DNA of 49,933 nt from a virus, in the IMG/VR virus record IMGVR_UViG_3300050821_001882, positions 1-49,933 of that record; one strand, given 5' to 3'. A program made the position numbers and the translations under genes. The notes under the pieces are model-generated. The model did not search any database and had not been told where the DNA came from. It worked only from the letters and a program-made list of their open reading frames with translations. Shown one piece after another: positions 1-7,492 of this stretch (position 1 is the first letter of the stretch; each line of letters begins with the position of its first letter).

Positions 1-315
1 CTAAGGTTCGCGCCGCTAAGGTTCGCGCCGCTAAGGTTCGCGCCGCTAAGGTTCGCGCCGCTAAGGTTCGCGCCGCTAAGGTTCGCGCCGCTAAGGTACG
101 CGCGGCTAAGGTACGCGCGGCTAAGGTTCGCGCCGCTAAGGTTCGCGCCGCTAAGGTTCGCGCTGTAAAGGTCCGCGCCTCTAAGGTCCGCGCCGCTAAG
201 GTACGCGCGGCTAAGGTACGCGCGGCTAAGGTACGCGCCGCTAAGGTCCGCGCGGCTAAGGTACGCGCGGCTAAGGTCCGCGCGGCTAAGGTCCGCGCCG
301 CTAAGGTCCGCGCGT
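1..315 (-). repeat. 15-base tandem repeat, 21 units (pentapeptide coding)
   Basis: Twenty-one head-to-tail 15-base units with consensus ctaaggttcgcgccg. Variants are limited to a few positions (for example gtccgc, gtacgc, ccg/cgg). Read on the minus strand each unit is exactly five codons giving A-(N/D/Y)-L-S-(G/R), the pentapeptide-repeat signature. The unit length never drifts from 15, so the frame stays open. The same array resumes at the right end of the window. Confidence 0.95.
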
Positions 316-389
316 TTACCCTTCGTGCTATTATCTAACCATTCTTTGTGTTGCTGCAAAATAAATTGTAAATCTATTTTTGAGTCCAT
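1..389 (-). CDS. Pentapeptide-repeat protein, N-terminal part (gene runs off the left end)
   Basis: An ATG at 387-389 preceded by a strong ribosome site (GGAGGGG) opens a frame that stays open to base 1. The first 25 or so residues form a helical leader containing the motif HKEWLDNS, followed by tandem A(N/D/Y)LS(G/R) pentapeptides. Such repeats fold as a right-handed quadrilateral beta-helix. An N-terminal helix followed by pentapeptides and a DUF5758-type C-terminal domain is an architecture I recall from phage and bacterial proteins. The C-terminal part is found at 49403-49933. The function is unknown; some pentapeptide proteins mimic DNA, but nothing here shows that. It lies directly after the 83-residue gene and probably shares its mRNA. 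Confidence 0.85.
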   Translation of the reverse strand, partial: MDSKIDLQFILQQHKEWLDNSTKGKRADLSGADLSRADLSRAYLSRADLSGAYLSRAYLSRAYLSGADLRGADLYSANLSGANLSGANLSRAYLSRAYLSGANLSGANLSGANLSGANLSGANLSGANL

Positions 390-390
390 A

Positions 391-642
391 TTATTTCCCC
401 TCCGTTTCAAATACTTTAAGCACTCGTTTTGATATGCAAGCAAGACACCCCGAATCCTGGCATATACATTTTGCAATAGACATTTTTTCAATCTGCGCTA
501 ACAAGTTCACGGCGCGGACGATGTAATCGCTCAATTCTTTCGCTTCCGTTTTGTCTTTGACAAAAAAGGCCACAAAAGTATGGCCAGTCCCTGGCATTAC
601 CATTACTTCGGGTGTCGGAGTGTGCTGAGGCTTAGTGTCCAT
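391..642 (-). CDS. Hypothetical protein with Cys cluster
   Basis: 83 residues from ATG at 640-642, chosen because a GGGGGA ribosome site lies just upstream; a longer frame exists but lacks such a site. The C-terminal third carries [11 protein letters not shown], four cysteines that could bind a metal. The middle has two predicted helices ([20 protein letters not shown]). The stop codon is one base from the ATG of the pentapeptide-repeat gene, which argues for one operon. I do not recognise the family. Confidence 0.7.
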   Translation of the reverse strand: MDTKPQHTPTPEVMVMPGTGHTFVAFFVKDKTEAKELSDYIVRAVNLLAQIEKMSIAKCICQDSGCLACISKRVLKVFETEGK

Positions 643-790
643 TATTTCCCCCATTCGTTAACGCAATGATTTCGCGTCTTTCCATGTACCCGTCTTGCGA
701 TATGAGCACAAGACGATTATCCGACAGCTGCTTGATAATGACGGTACGGCCTTGGCGGTCTGTCGCTTGATAGCTCGTTAGGTTTTTCAT
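632..790 (-). CDS. Small hypothetical protein, first gene of a leftward operon
   Basis: 52 residues starting MKNLTSYQAT, ATG at 788-790. The protein is beta-rich (GRTVIIKQLSDNRLVLIS) and has no recognised domain. Its last 11 bases overlap the next gene. The ribosome site is poor, but the start lies immediately downstream of a very good sigma70-type promoter (797-825), so the mRNA would be nearly leaderless. It is the first gene of the leftward transcript that includes the pentapeptide gene. Confidence 0.6.
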   Translation of the reverse strand: MKNLTSYQATDRQGRTVIIKQLSDNRLVLISQDGYMERREIIALTNGGNNGH

Positions 791-796
791 ATTTAG

Positions 797-825
797 AGTA
801 TAGCCCCAATCCCCGAAAAGCGCAA
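797..825 (-). promoter_or_regulatory. Leftward sigma70-type promoter
   Basis: On the minus strand TTGCGC (820-825) and TATACT (797-802) are separated by exactly 17 bases. The spacer ending GGGGATTGGGGC is nearly the same as in a second promoter at 48908-48936. It points at the 52-residue gene. Confidence 0.75.
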
Positions 826-832
826 GGCCCAA

Positions 833-1358
833 TTTTATGGGCTCTCCCGGCGATTCATATTTATTATCAAAACGCGTATATTACGCTATAATTCGCTAGG
901 ATATTCACTTGATAGCGTCTATACCGCTGTCGTACAAAATCCGTGTATTGGCCTCACTAGTGAACGGTAGTAGTGGGGTTTGCGTAGACGCAAGGGTCGT
1001 TAGTTCGTCTGCCTGCAACTGTGGAGTGAACCCCCCGGAGATATCCCCGGCCACCAGACGCGATAGCCTAAATGACTATTCGAAGGTGATTTAATAAACC
1101 TGTCTGAATCAGCTTGTAAGCCTATAGCCGCTAGGCACATAAAACCGGCAAGAGCCAGTCCCGTGGATGTAGCCACAACAAATAGGTGCATGATCGCGCC
1201 GGGTAAAGCTCAAGCGTCCTTATTTCGATCATTTCATATCTAAAAACGATAGTATATAATACTTACAAGCTGAGAGAGTTTAAGAATAGCTTATACACTA
1301 GCTAAATAATCGATATATTGACTTATTAGGCTAATATAACACATTTATTATCGAATAG
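833..1358. other. Divergent non-coding interval (control or origin region candidate)
   Basis: 526 bases between the leftward and rightward blocks with no convincing gene. Frames at 909-1094 (+) and 1000-1191 (-) lack ribosome sites and typical composition. It holds a rightward promoter candidate (864-892) and the 15-mer TTCGCTAGGATATTC (892-906), which recurs with one change at 2905-2919. It also has the inverted repeat TTGCGT-AG-ACGCAA (about 978-991), another TATAAT at 1255-1260, and an AT-rich tail before the first rightward gene. A replication origin or operator function is inferred from position only. Confidence 0.6.
864..892 (+). promoter_or_regulatory. Rightward sigma70-type promoter candidate
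   Basis: TTATCA (864-869), 17-base spacer, then a perfect TATAAT (887-892). The initiation region would fall in the 15-mer that is repeated at 2905-2919. It faces the structural block. Confidence 0.5.
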
Positions 1359-1367
1359 GTGGCGAAA

Positions 1368-1715
1368 ATGGCCGATGTAGAATCTATACAATCTATCGAC
1401 TATACACCCCGTGTCCCAGGCAAACGTTTTGCTAAGAGCACGGGTAGACCTAAAAATAGCGTCAATCTGTATAGCAAGCAACCTAGTTCGATAGCGACTA
1501 GGCTTAAAGCGGCTGGCGTAGACTGGGTTGTTGACCTAGCGGTCGCTATCAAATCGAACAACGAAACACGTATTAACACGTGGTTACGCTTGCTGCCGTA
1601 CTTAATCGTGACACAAGGTCATCGCAAGATTAAGCGGAGTAAAGGCCGAGCAAGCAAAGCTGCGCTCATTGCGCTTGAGGCATTAGAAAGCAAGCCGGAT
1701 AAATCGGGGGAATGA
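1368..1715 (+). CDS. Small basic protein, candidate small terminase subunit
   Basis: 115 residues from ATG 1368, with AGGTGG five bases upstream; a GTG at 1359 in frame lacks a ribosome site. The N-terminal part has KSTGRPKNSVN, similar to the GRPKG segment common near the start of phage terminase-small-like proteins. It is followed by a helical part (WVVDLAVAIKSNNETRINTWLRLL) and a basic stretch (HRKIKRSKGRASK) suited to DNA binding. It is the first rightward gene and lies about 2 kb upstream of terL. The terminase assignment is an inference from position and composition; a general DNA-binding protein is equally possible. Confidence 0.65.
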   Translation: MADVESIQSIDYTPRVPGKRFAKSTGRPKNSVNLYSKQPSSIATRLKAAGVDWVVDLAVAIKSNNETRINTWLRLLPYLIVTQGHRKIKRSKGRASKAALIALEALESKPDKSGE

Positions 1716-2128
1716 TGCTTAGACAGACGTTTAGACAATTATGGGACATGCTACGCGGATGGTTTAATCATGAACCCGTCCATCTAGCGATCGTTCGCCG
1801 CTACCAAGACGCTCAAGGCCATAACGTAGGCGAGCTATACAAGTACGATACATTCGCCGGCGTTGGATGCTATCGCCTCGTAGGATGCTCGCTGGATAGC
1901 TTCCCGCTTGATTTAGGCTCGCTATCGCTAGGCGATGAGCCTGGATCATTAGACTTGTTGCATGACTTCTTAGCCCCGATGGCGGCCAACACGTTCCGCG
2001 TAGGCGCAGCCGAGCCTGAGAACAATGAGAGTGTACGGCGCATGATCGGACGCATACCGCGCAGGAATATACGATTAGTCATACAGAATCGATTTATCGA
2101 ACACGTCCTAGAACGCAAGAATGTGTGA
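1712..2128 (+). CDS. Hypothetical protein
   Basis: 138 residues, overlapping the upstream stop by ATGATG, so translation is probably coupled; GGGGG precedes it. The N-terminus is helical (LRQTFRQLWDMLRGWF), the middle is beta-rich with a predicted fold but no motif I know, and the C-terminus is basic (MIGRIPRRNIRLVIQNRF). No family recognised. Confidence 0.7.
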   Translation: MMLRQTFRQLWDMLRGWFNHEPVHLAIVRRYQDAQGHNVGELYKYDTFAGVGCYRLVGCSLDSFPLDLGSLSLGDEPGSLDLLHDFLAPMAANTFRVGAAEPENNESVRRMIGRIPRRNIRLVIQNRFIEHVLERKNV

Positions 2129-2135
2129 GGGTTGT

Positions 2136-2276
2136 ATGAATGTGTCGGTGCCGCGCCAACCGTTGCCGACTGACGGCAAGCCTGACCCTAATCCTTGCCC
2201 GGTATGTGGAAAGACGGGGCATTATTTTTACGATACATTGCAGCATATTGACGACTTACTGGATGAGGTGCAATGA
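2136..2276 (+). CDS. Zinc-knuckle micro-protein
   Basis: 46 residues. ATG 2136 follows a GAGG ribosome site eight bases after the upstream stop. The core CPVCGKTGH has two Cys and a His in zinc-knuckle spacing, followed by an acidic helix (HIDDLLDEVQ). It ends in an ATGA overlap with the next gene. The function is not known; the small size and metal site suggest a nucleic-acid or protein-binding module. Confidence 0.6.
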   Translation: MNVSVPRQPLPTDGKPDPNPCPVCGKTGHYFYDTLQHIDDLLDEVQ

Positions 2277-2449
2277 CGCTCCGCCACAATCATCGACTTG
2301 CTTTCGTGTGGCATCCAGATTGTCCTAGATGCTTTGTACGTCAATGCTTTGAGCAATGTGACGCTGATATGTTCTCGTTCTATATTCGAAATAACGATTT
2401 GCTTACTTACTGGGAGAAAGCCCAGATATTGGAGAATTATGGACAGTAA
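2273..2449 (+). CDS. Small Cys-rich hypothetical protein
   Basis: 58 residues, coupled to the zinc-knuckle gene by an ATGA overlap. It contains CPRCFVRQCFEQC, a four-cysteine cluster near residues 17-29, then an aromatic and acidic helix. The next gene begins 11 bases before its stop. The overlaps on both sides are the main argument that it is translated. No family recognised. Confidence 0.55.
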   Translation: MTLRHNHRLAFVWHPDCPRCFVRQCFEQCDADMFSFYIRNNDLLTYWEKAQILENYGQ

Positions 2450-2717
2450 TACCTCACGATTGAGCACGACAGATGAACCGCAGCTACTATTAGAGTCTGG
2501 ACCGATGCTCGTTAAAGATTTCAATCCTAAAGGCGTTCTGCGCTTCATGGGTCGTAACTGTGTGAGCTGCGGCGTCTGGATTATGGACCATTGGCTTAGA
2601 CCGAATGACGACCCAGATCTCCGCGGCGAGTATTGGTGCACGAAGGACGGTAACGAGTTTAGTCAAGGCATCAAGGATTGTCAGTACGATGTGCCGGAAG
2701 GGTTTGGTAAGTGTTAA
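2439..2717 (+). CDS. Hypothetical protein with Cys pairs
   Basis: 92 residues from ATG 2439. An in-frame upstream extension would run through two other genes and is unlikely. The residues NCVSCGVW and, later, YWCTKDG and IKDCQ give four cysteines in a spacing compatible with one zinc site. It is acidic and rich in Trp. No family recognised. Confidence 0.6.
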   Translation: MDSNTSRLSTTDEPQLLLESGPMLVKDFNPKGVLRFMGRNCVSCGVWIMDHWLRPNDDPDLRGEYWCTKDGNEFSQGIKDCQYDVPEGFGKC

Positions 2718-2860
2718 ACCTAGTTTCAAGCCTAGCTTCAAACCTAGGTCGCTGTATCAAGCATCATAGGCCGTTGGAGATGGCCCTAGATCGTTGTTTC
2801 TATGTATGTGGCAAAGGATGCGAGATATCATATCGAGAAGTCACTAATCAAGCATCATAA
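2711..2860 (+). CDS. Possible small Cys-containing protein
   Basis: 49 residues from a GTG that overlaps the upstream stop. GGAAGG lies upstream but farther than usual. The C-terminal half has CFYVCGKGCEISY. The coding stretch also contains two 12-base tandem repeats and one copy of a 17-base direct repeat, so this segment may instead be regulatory. Tentative. Confidence 0.35.
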   Translation: MLNLVSSLASNLGRCIKHHRPLEMALDRCFYVCGKGCEISYREVTNQAS

Positions 2861-2996
2861 GCCTAAGTAATTATCCCTTATCGGGTATAACGTACAGTTA
2901 TCCGTTCGTTAGGATATTCTAGAACGAGCATAATGCAGATTTGAGTAACACAACCGTATCGGTACACCCGAACGGGAATAATAATCGGGGGATCAA
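2718..2996 (+). promoter_or_regulatory. Repeat-bearing leader before the terminase genes
   Basis: This interval holds a 12-base tandem repeat (2719-2748, CCTAGYTTCAAR), direct repeats of 17 bases at 2756-2772 and 2847-2863 (ATCAAGCATCATARGCC, one mismatch), and the 15-mer TTCGTTAGGATATTC at 2905-2919 shared with the divergent control region. The position suggests a second regulatory point for late genes. No clear -10/-35 pair with standard spacing was found here. Confidence 0.45.
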
Positions 2997-3347
2997 ATGA
3001 GTGAAACGAATCAAGAAATGCCTCAAGTAACGCCTCAAGTCGCACCTCAAGTCACGCCTAAAGCCGCTATCAAAGACGTAGAAGCCGTCCGCGATCTATT
3101 TGCCAGAGCCCATGATTATATCGCCCAAGCGTCGCATCCTGGTCATCTGGGTATGAAAGTAGCCGAGGTCTTGAACTTCTTGGCGTTTCAGTACAATGAC
3201 TTTAAGCTCCGTGCCGAGAACTTGGCTAAACAAGTCGAAGCCGAGGCTAAGGCCGAATTGAGCAAGGTGGAGGTCGCGGCGGCGCAAACGGCTGTCGAAA
3301 CGACGCTGGTTGAGCCGGAAGTCACATCGGAAGCACCTAAAGCCTGA
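2997..3347 (+). CDS. Hypothetical protein upstream of terminase
   Basis: 116 residues, ATG 2997 with GGGGGA upstream. The first 20 residues repeat PQVTPQVAPQVTP, the middle (residues 25-85) is helical with a coiled-coil-like charge pattern ending in QVEAEAKAELSKVEVAAAQ, and the end is acidic and Pro-rich. The length and helical character would also fit a small terminase or a DNA-packaging accessory protein. No diagnostic motif is visible. Confidence 0.65.
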   Translation: MSETNQEMPQVTPQVAPQVTPKAAIKDVEAVRDLFARAHDYIAQASHPGHLGMKVAEVLNFLAFQYNDFKLRAENLAKQVEAEAKAELSKVEVAAAQTAVETTLVEPEVTSEAPKA

Positions 3348-3496
3348 TGGACCTTAGTAACCATCCTAGATGTGAATGCCACGATTGTACACAGGCGAGA
3401 GCAAGAGAGCTATCGAATCCTTTTGTGAATACGCCGGTACAACCGTGGGTTTGTTGGTGCGGCAAAAACTATCCTCATACCTGTACGTGGTACTAG
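3347..3496 (+). CDS. Cys-rich micro-protein before terL
   Basis: 49 residues, overlapping the upstream stop as TGATG. It contains CECHDC near residue 9 and CWCGKNYPHTC near the end, seven cysteines and two histidines, consistent with a two-half zinc ribbon. It ends three bases before the terL start. The strong Cys/His pattern and the overlap make it a credible gene; the function is unknown. Confidence 0.55.
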   Translation: MDLSNHPRCECHDCTQARARELSNPFVNTPVQPWVCWCGKNYPHTCTWY

Positions 3497-3499
3497 GTT

Positions 3500-4975
3500 G
3501 TGACTGATCAAGAAAAGGCCATAGAAGCCTCTTGGCAAGTAGGGCGGCTGTACGTTCATCTCAATGCCAGCCAACGCAAGATATATGACCAGTTCAAGGC
3601 GAGCATGGGGAAGAACAGTAAATTCGTAGTAAACTGCTCTAGAAAGCTCGGGAAATCCGTACTTGGCCTATTCCTGGGCGTGGAGACATGCATAGCCAAG
3701 CCTAATTCGCTGGTGGCATTCATAGCCCCTACGGTAGACGATGTCCAAGAATATATTAGGCAGCTTTACGAAGTCGTATTCTCGACATGTCCCGAGCATC
3801 TAAAGCCGAAACTACGTAAGACCCGATTGGTGTTCCCTAATGGGTCAAAGATACTCTTCCGAGGCGTCGGCAAGGGTGTGGGAACATCCTACAATAATCT
3901 ACGCTCATTCGCGTTTGATTTGATTATTCTTGATGAAGCCGGGTTTAGTGCCAACCTCGATGAGATAGTCGATGGAGCCCTGGTTTCCACGCTTATACCA
4001 CGCAATGGTAACATGCTTCTGCTGTCCACACCCCCCGTCACGCCGGATCATGCATTTAAGCAGTATTGCGACCAGGCGGAAATAGACGGGGCCTATATGA
4101 AGCTCACCATACGAGACAGTCACTACTCGTTGGAGAGGCAGGAGAAGTTCATTAAAGACCTTGGCGGGATTACTTCCCATAAGGTACGGCGTGAGTTCTT
4201 CTGTGAATTCGTCATTGATACAGACTTCCAGCTATGCCCGGAATGGAAGCCAGAATATGAACGTGAGGTACCTAAACTAGATACCTTCAAGCTTTGGTTC
4301 AAGTATGACGCCCTAGATCAAGGATGGACAGATAATTCAGTCTGCGGGTTTGCTAGTGTCCAATGGGCACCCGGTAAGCCATCTATACTCGTTCTTCATG
4401 ATGAAGTCTGCATGAAATCGCCAGAACAAACGACTGATCTATTGGCGGAGCGGATTATAGCAAAGGAGAAGGAGGTATTTGGAGATGCTGAGATTAAAAA
4501 GCGTATTGCTGACAATAACACACCTTCTCTCTTGCAAGATTTCAATCTTCGCCATCACTTGTACTTTTCGCCCGTAGAGAGCAAGACCTATTTGGACGTG
4601 ATGGTATCAGATGTGCGCGAACTGGTGAAGGAAGGCCGGGTGATCGTTAGTCCGAAGTGCATTCAGACTTTGGGCTGCCTCAAGAACGGCGTTTGGACCA
4701 AGACAAAGGGGGGAGCACGTGGTAAAGAATTTTCTCGATCTAAGACTTTTGGTCACTATGATGGTTTTGCTATGCTCATGTATCTTGTCCGTAGCGTTGA
4801 TTTACTTACTAATCCTCTACCACCGAGCTTCCGTCATAACGAAGAAAATACTTTTATCCCTAAAGCGCTCCTAGAAGGCGACAAAGCGAAGACGGCGGAG
4901 ATTATTTCAGCCGGTATAGACGAAGCAATGAACCAGACGTTCAATGTAAAGGAGCATAATGAAACCTACGACTAG
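3500..4975 (+). CDS. terL: Terminase large subunit (packaging ATPase/nuclease)
   Basis: 491 residues from GTG 3500. It powers DNA packaging into the prohead and cuts the genome. The N-terminal ATPase has a Walker A variant CSRKLGKS (46-53), Walker B with catalytic acid LIILDEAG (141-148), and the coupling motif LLLSTPP (173-179). The C-terminal RNase H-like nuclease shows Asp270 in FKYDALDQGWTDNS, Asp in KRIADNNTPS, and a final Asp in HYDGFAMLMY. The length is typical. The last 17 bases overlap the HNH gene, and portal follows, the usual packaging order. Confidence 0.97.
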   Translation: MTDQEKAIEASWQVGRLYVHLNASQRKIYDQFKASMGKNSKFVVNCSRKLGKSVLGLFLGVETCIAKPNSLVAFIAPTVDDVQEYIRQLYEVVFSTCPEHLKPKLRKTRLVFPNGSKILFRGVGKGVGTSYNNLRSFAFDLIILDEAGFSANLDEIVDGALVSTLIPRNGNMLLLSTPPVTPDHAFKQYCDQAEIDGAYMKLTIRDSHYSLERQEKFIKDLGGITSHKVRREFFCEFVIDTDFQLCPEWKPEYEREVPKLDTFKLWFKYDALDQGWTDNSVCGFASVQWAPGKPSILVLHDEVCMKSPEQTTDLLAERIIAKEKEVFGDAEIKKRIADNNTPSLLQDFNLRHHLYFSPVESKTYLDVMVSDVRELVKEGRVIVSPKCIQTLGCLKNGVWTKTKGGARGKEFSRSKTFGHYDGFAMLMYLVRSVDLLTNPLPPSFRHNEENTFIPKALLEGDKAKTAEIISAGIDEAMNQTFNVKEHNETYD

Positions 4976-5411
4976 CGGCGGGAATAGGACCAACCACCCC
5001 AAAAAAAGATTTTGTGTCCATGCCCACGATACACAACTAGTCGGACGAAATAAATACGGGGATTGTAATGAGTGCATGAGGTTTCGCGGACGGGCTGAGA
5101 ATAGATCTAACCCAGGGGCCTACAGAAAGTATAAGGCTGAGTATCAATGGAAACGCTATGGAATTACCAATAAAGATGGTTCTCCGTTTACTCAGGTAGA
5201 CTACGATAGACAGTACCAGATTCAACAGGGCAAATGTCTTAGTTGTGGTATTCATCAGTCCGAATTAAAGACTGGGTTACACTCTGACCATGACCATCAG
5301 ACTGGTACCTTTCGATTCCTTTTATGTAATAACTGCAATAGAACTTTAGGCCACGCGCAAGACAATCCAGTTATTTTACGGAAACTGGCAGATTTACTAG
5401 AGGGAAAATAA
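4959..5411 (+). CDS. Endonuclease VII-like HNH endonuclease
   Basis: 150 residues. The C-terminal half carries the recombination endonuclease VII (His-Me finger) pattern: GKCLSCGIH, then LHSDHDHQTGTFRFLLCNNCN, with the two Cys pairs binding zinc and the HDH segment catalytic. The N-terminal half has another Cys pair (CNECMRF). T4 endonuclease VII resolves branched DNA before packaging. Here the gene overlaps terL and is followed at once by portal, so either a packaging role or a free-standing homing endonuclease that entered between two essential genes is possible. Confidence 0.85.
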   Translation: MKPTTSGGNRTNHPKKRFCVHAHDTQLVGRNKYGDCNECMRFRGRAENRSNPGAYRKYKAEYQWKRYGITNKDGSPFTQVDYDRQYQIQQGKCLSCGIHQSELKTGLHSDHDHQTGTFRFLLCNNCNRTLGHAQDNPVILRKLADLLEGK

Positions 5412-5412
5412 T

Positions 5413-7491
5413 ATGGCTTCAGGCTCCATGAATTCAAAGACGTTTGGTGGAAATAATGATCAATATTTCGCCACGCTACCAGTGGAAGAACTTCTCCAAG
5501 AATGCGAACGGAGAAAAGACGACTATCAGGACTACGTTCTACGTACAGGTAAATTGACCGTTTGGCGAACGAACTGGGAAATGTGGATGCGGTCAGAGAT
5601 GAAGATCGGCATCCGCTTCGGTGGCGACCGGGGGCAGTACAAGCTCATCGAGTCCAATATTTATCGTTCCATCGTTACTGGCCTGGTCAGCACGATTGCG
5701 AATCAGCGTCCATCATTCCAGCCGGAAGCTATCAATGATGACCATAAGAGTATGTCCCAAGACATCATCTTCGACTCGGTTTCAAATTATTATCTCAAAG
5801 TAAAACACATGGAAGACGCCTATAAGATGGCGTTGACCTATGGTCTAGTGACCGGCGAAGGATGGATGTTCGAGAAGTGGAACGCCGACATCGGTGCCAT
5901 CGTAGACACGGTTCAAGATCCTACAGGCAAAGAAGTACCAGTAAAAGAGGGTGACTTTCAGTATACCGTCCTAGGTCCGATGGATGTTATTCGTGACTAT
6001 ACCCGTATGGATGTAGACAATGATTGGTATATCGTCCGTGAGTATCTTAATAAATGGGATTTGATTGCTCAACGTCCAGATTTAATGGACGAGTTGAAAG
6101 GCTATAGTCTTCCTACTACGCTCCAGCGTTTTCGATTTGGTCATATCGTAGATGCCCAAACGTCCAACTCAGACTTGATTCCAGTTTATACATTTATTCA
6201 CAGGAAGACAGCGGCCTGTCCAAACGGTCGTATTACGCAATATATTGATTCAGATACTTGGATATTAGATACTGCATTGCCGTATGATGAGATTCCATTG
6301 TATCCTATGCTCCCTGACCAGACCTTGTTTAACAATTTTGGTAGTACCGTAATGACATCTCTTGTCAAACTGCAATATGCATATGACAAAACTCTTAGCG
6401 TCATCGTTACCAACCAACAAGCCTTCGCCATTACCAACATCGTAATTGACGAGTCTACTCAGACTAAACCCGAACAGGTGATTGAAGGCTTGAATTTTAT
6501 TAAGACAAACATGAAGAACGGCGTACCAATGGGATTGGAACTTTGCAAAACTCCTGCCGAAATCTTCAATTTCCTAGAGTTGTTAGAATCCCAAATGGAG
6601 AAACTAAGTGGTCTTCCTTCAATTCTGCGTGGTCAACCCCCAACAGGTGTTGAATCGGGAACGGCTATGGCTTTTCTACAGGCTCAAGCCCTTGTTTTTA
6701 ATAGTCCGATTCAACAGGCTTATATTTCGTTTCTCGAGCGTTCCGCGACAGGATTGTTCAATATGCTCAAGAGTTTCGCCAATACAAAGCGAATGATTAC
6801 AATCGCTGGTCAAAGCAAGTCGGCATACATGGGTGAATTCTCGGGCCAAGACTTGTCGAACATCTCCCGCGTGATTGTATCTGCTGGCAATCCGGCCACG
6901 CGTTCTGAGGCCGGTAAACTACAGATTGCTCAAGATCTAATGGCTAAAGGTTTAATCAAAGACGCGAATCAATATTTTGAAGTCTTGGCGACTGGCGAAC
7001 TTGACCCTATGACCGAAGGGCCGGAAGCCGAGAACATGCTTATCATCAAAGAGAATGAACAACTACGGCGCGGATTACCACAGATTGCCGCTCCTTGGGA
7101 CAATCACGCTAATCATATCAACCAGCATTTTGTAATCATGATGGACCCCGCTTTACGCCAGAAGCAAGGTGATCCTGTATTTGCGGCTGTCATGCAACAC
7201 ATTATGTCTCATGCCCAGTTTTTATTCCCTGGGATTCAAGCCCCTACTGATCCTCGTTTAATGGGGCTGATGGGCAACAATGTCCAAGGTCCGCCCGCGC
7301 CGCCAGAACAGCCGACTCCCGGACCAGTAGCTAATCCTATGCCGGCCGCTGGACCTAATGGTGCTCCTGGTCCTGCCGCACCTAGACCGCCACACGCTCC
7401 AATTTTACCGGGCAAGTCATCGCCCGCTACCGCTAATGCGGCGTCTCAACTAAACCACGCGGTGACACCGCAAATGCCCGGAGGAAAATAA
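5413..7491 (+). CDS. Portal protein
   Basis: 692 residues, ATG 5413 with AGAGGGA upstream, one base after the HNH gene. The portal is the dodecameric ring through which DNA enters and leaves the capsid. Features seen: the early segment YKLIESNIYRSIVTGLVSTI, the mid-protein ESQMEKLSGLPSILRG followed by VESGTAMAFLQ, typical of podovirus-type portals, and a long helical region. The C-terminal 80 residues are Pro/Ala-rich (PPAPPEQPTPGPVANPMPAA), an extension beyond the core. The order terL-portal and the following virion genes support the call. Confidence 0.9.
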   Translation: MASGSMNSKTFGGNNDQYFATLPVEELLQECERRKDDYQDYVLRTGKLTVWRTNWEMWMRSEMKIGIRFGGDRGQYKLIESNIYRSIVTGLVSTIANQRPSFQPEAINDDHKSMSQDIIFDSVSNYYLKVKHMEDAYKMALTYGLVTGEGWMFEKWNADIGAIVDTVQDPTGKEVPVKEGDFQYTVLGPMDVIRDYTRMDVDNDWYIVREYLNKWDLIAQRPDLMDELKGYSLPTTLQRFRFGHIVDAQTSNSDLIPVYTFIHRKTAACPNGRITQYIDSDTWILDTALPYDEIPLYPMLPDQTLFNNFGSTVMTSLVKLQYAYDKTLSVIVTNQQAFAITNIVIDESTQTKPEQVIEGLNFIKTNMKNGVPMGLELCKTPAEIFNFLELLESQMEKLSGLPSILRGQPPTGVESGTAMAFLQAQALVFNSPIQQAYISFLERSATGLFNMLKSFANTKRMITIAGQSKSAYMGEFSGQDLSNISRVIVSAGNPATRSEAGKLQIAQDLMAKGLIKDANQYFEVLATGELDPMTEGPEAENMLIIKENEQLRRGLPQIAAPWDNHANHINQHFVIMMDPALRQKQGDPVFAAVMQHIMSHAQFLFPGIQAPTDPRLMGLMGNNVQGPPAPPEQPTPGPVANPMPAAGPNGAPGPAAPRPPHAPILPGKSSPATANAASQLNHAVTPQMPGGK

Positions 7492-7492
7492 T

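Noticed and set aside
1-315. Terminal tandem repeats as telomeres, CRISPR or inverted termini
   Set aside because: Units are adjacent with no spacers, direct not inverted, and keep an exact 15-base period that codes for a pentapeptide-repeat protein.
909-1094. Rightward 61-codon frame in the control region
   Set aside because: No ribosome site, unlike composition, and overlaps the dyads; probably chance.
1000-1191. Leftward 63-codon frame with a hydrophobic N-terminus
   Set aside because: No ribosome site, no coupling to other genes, and it lies across a repeat- and dyad-rich control region.
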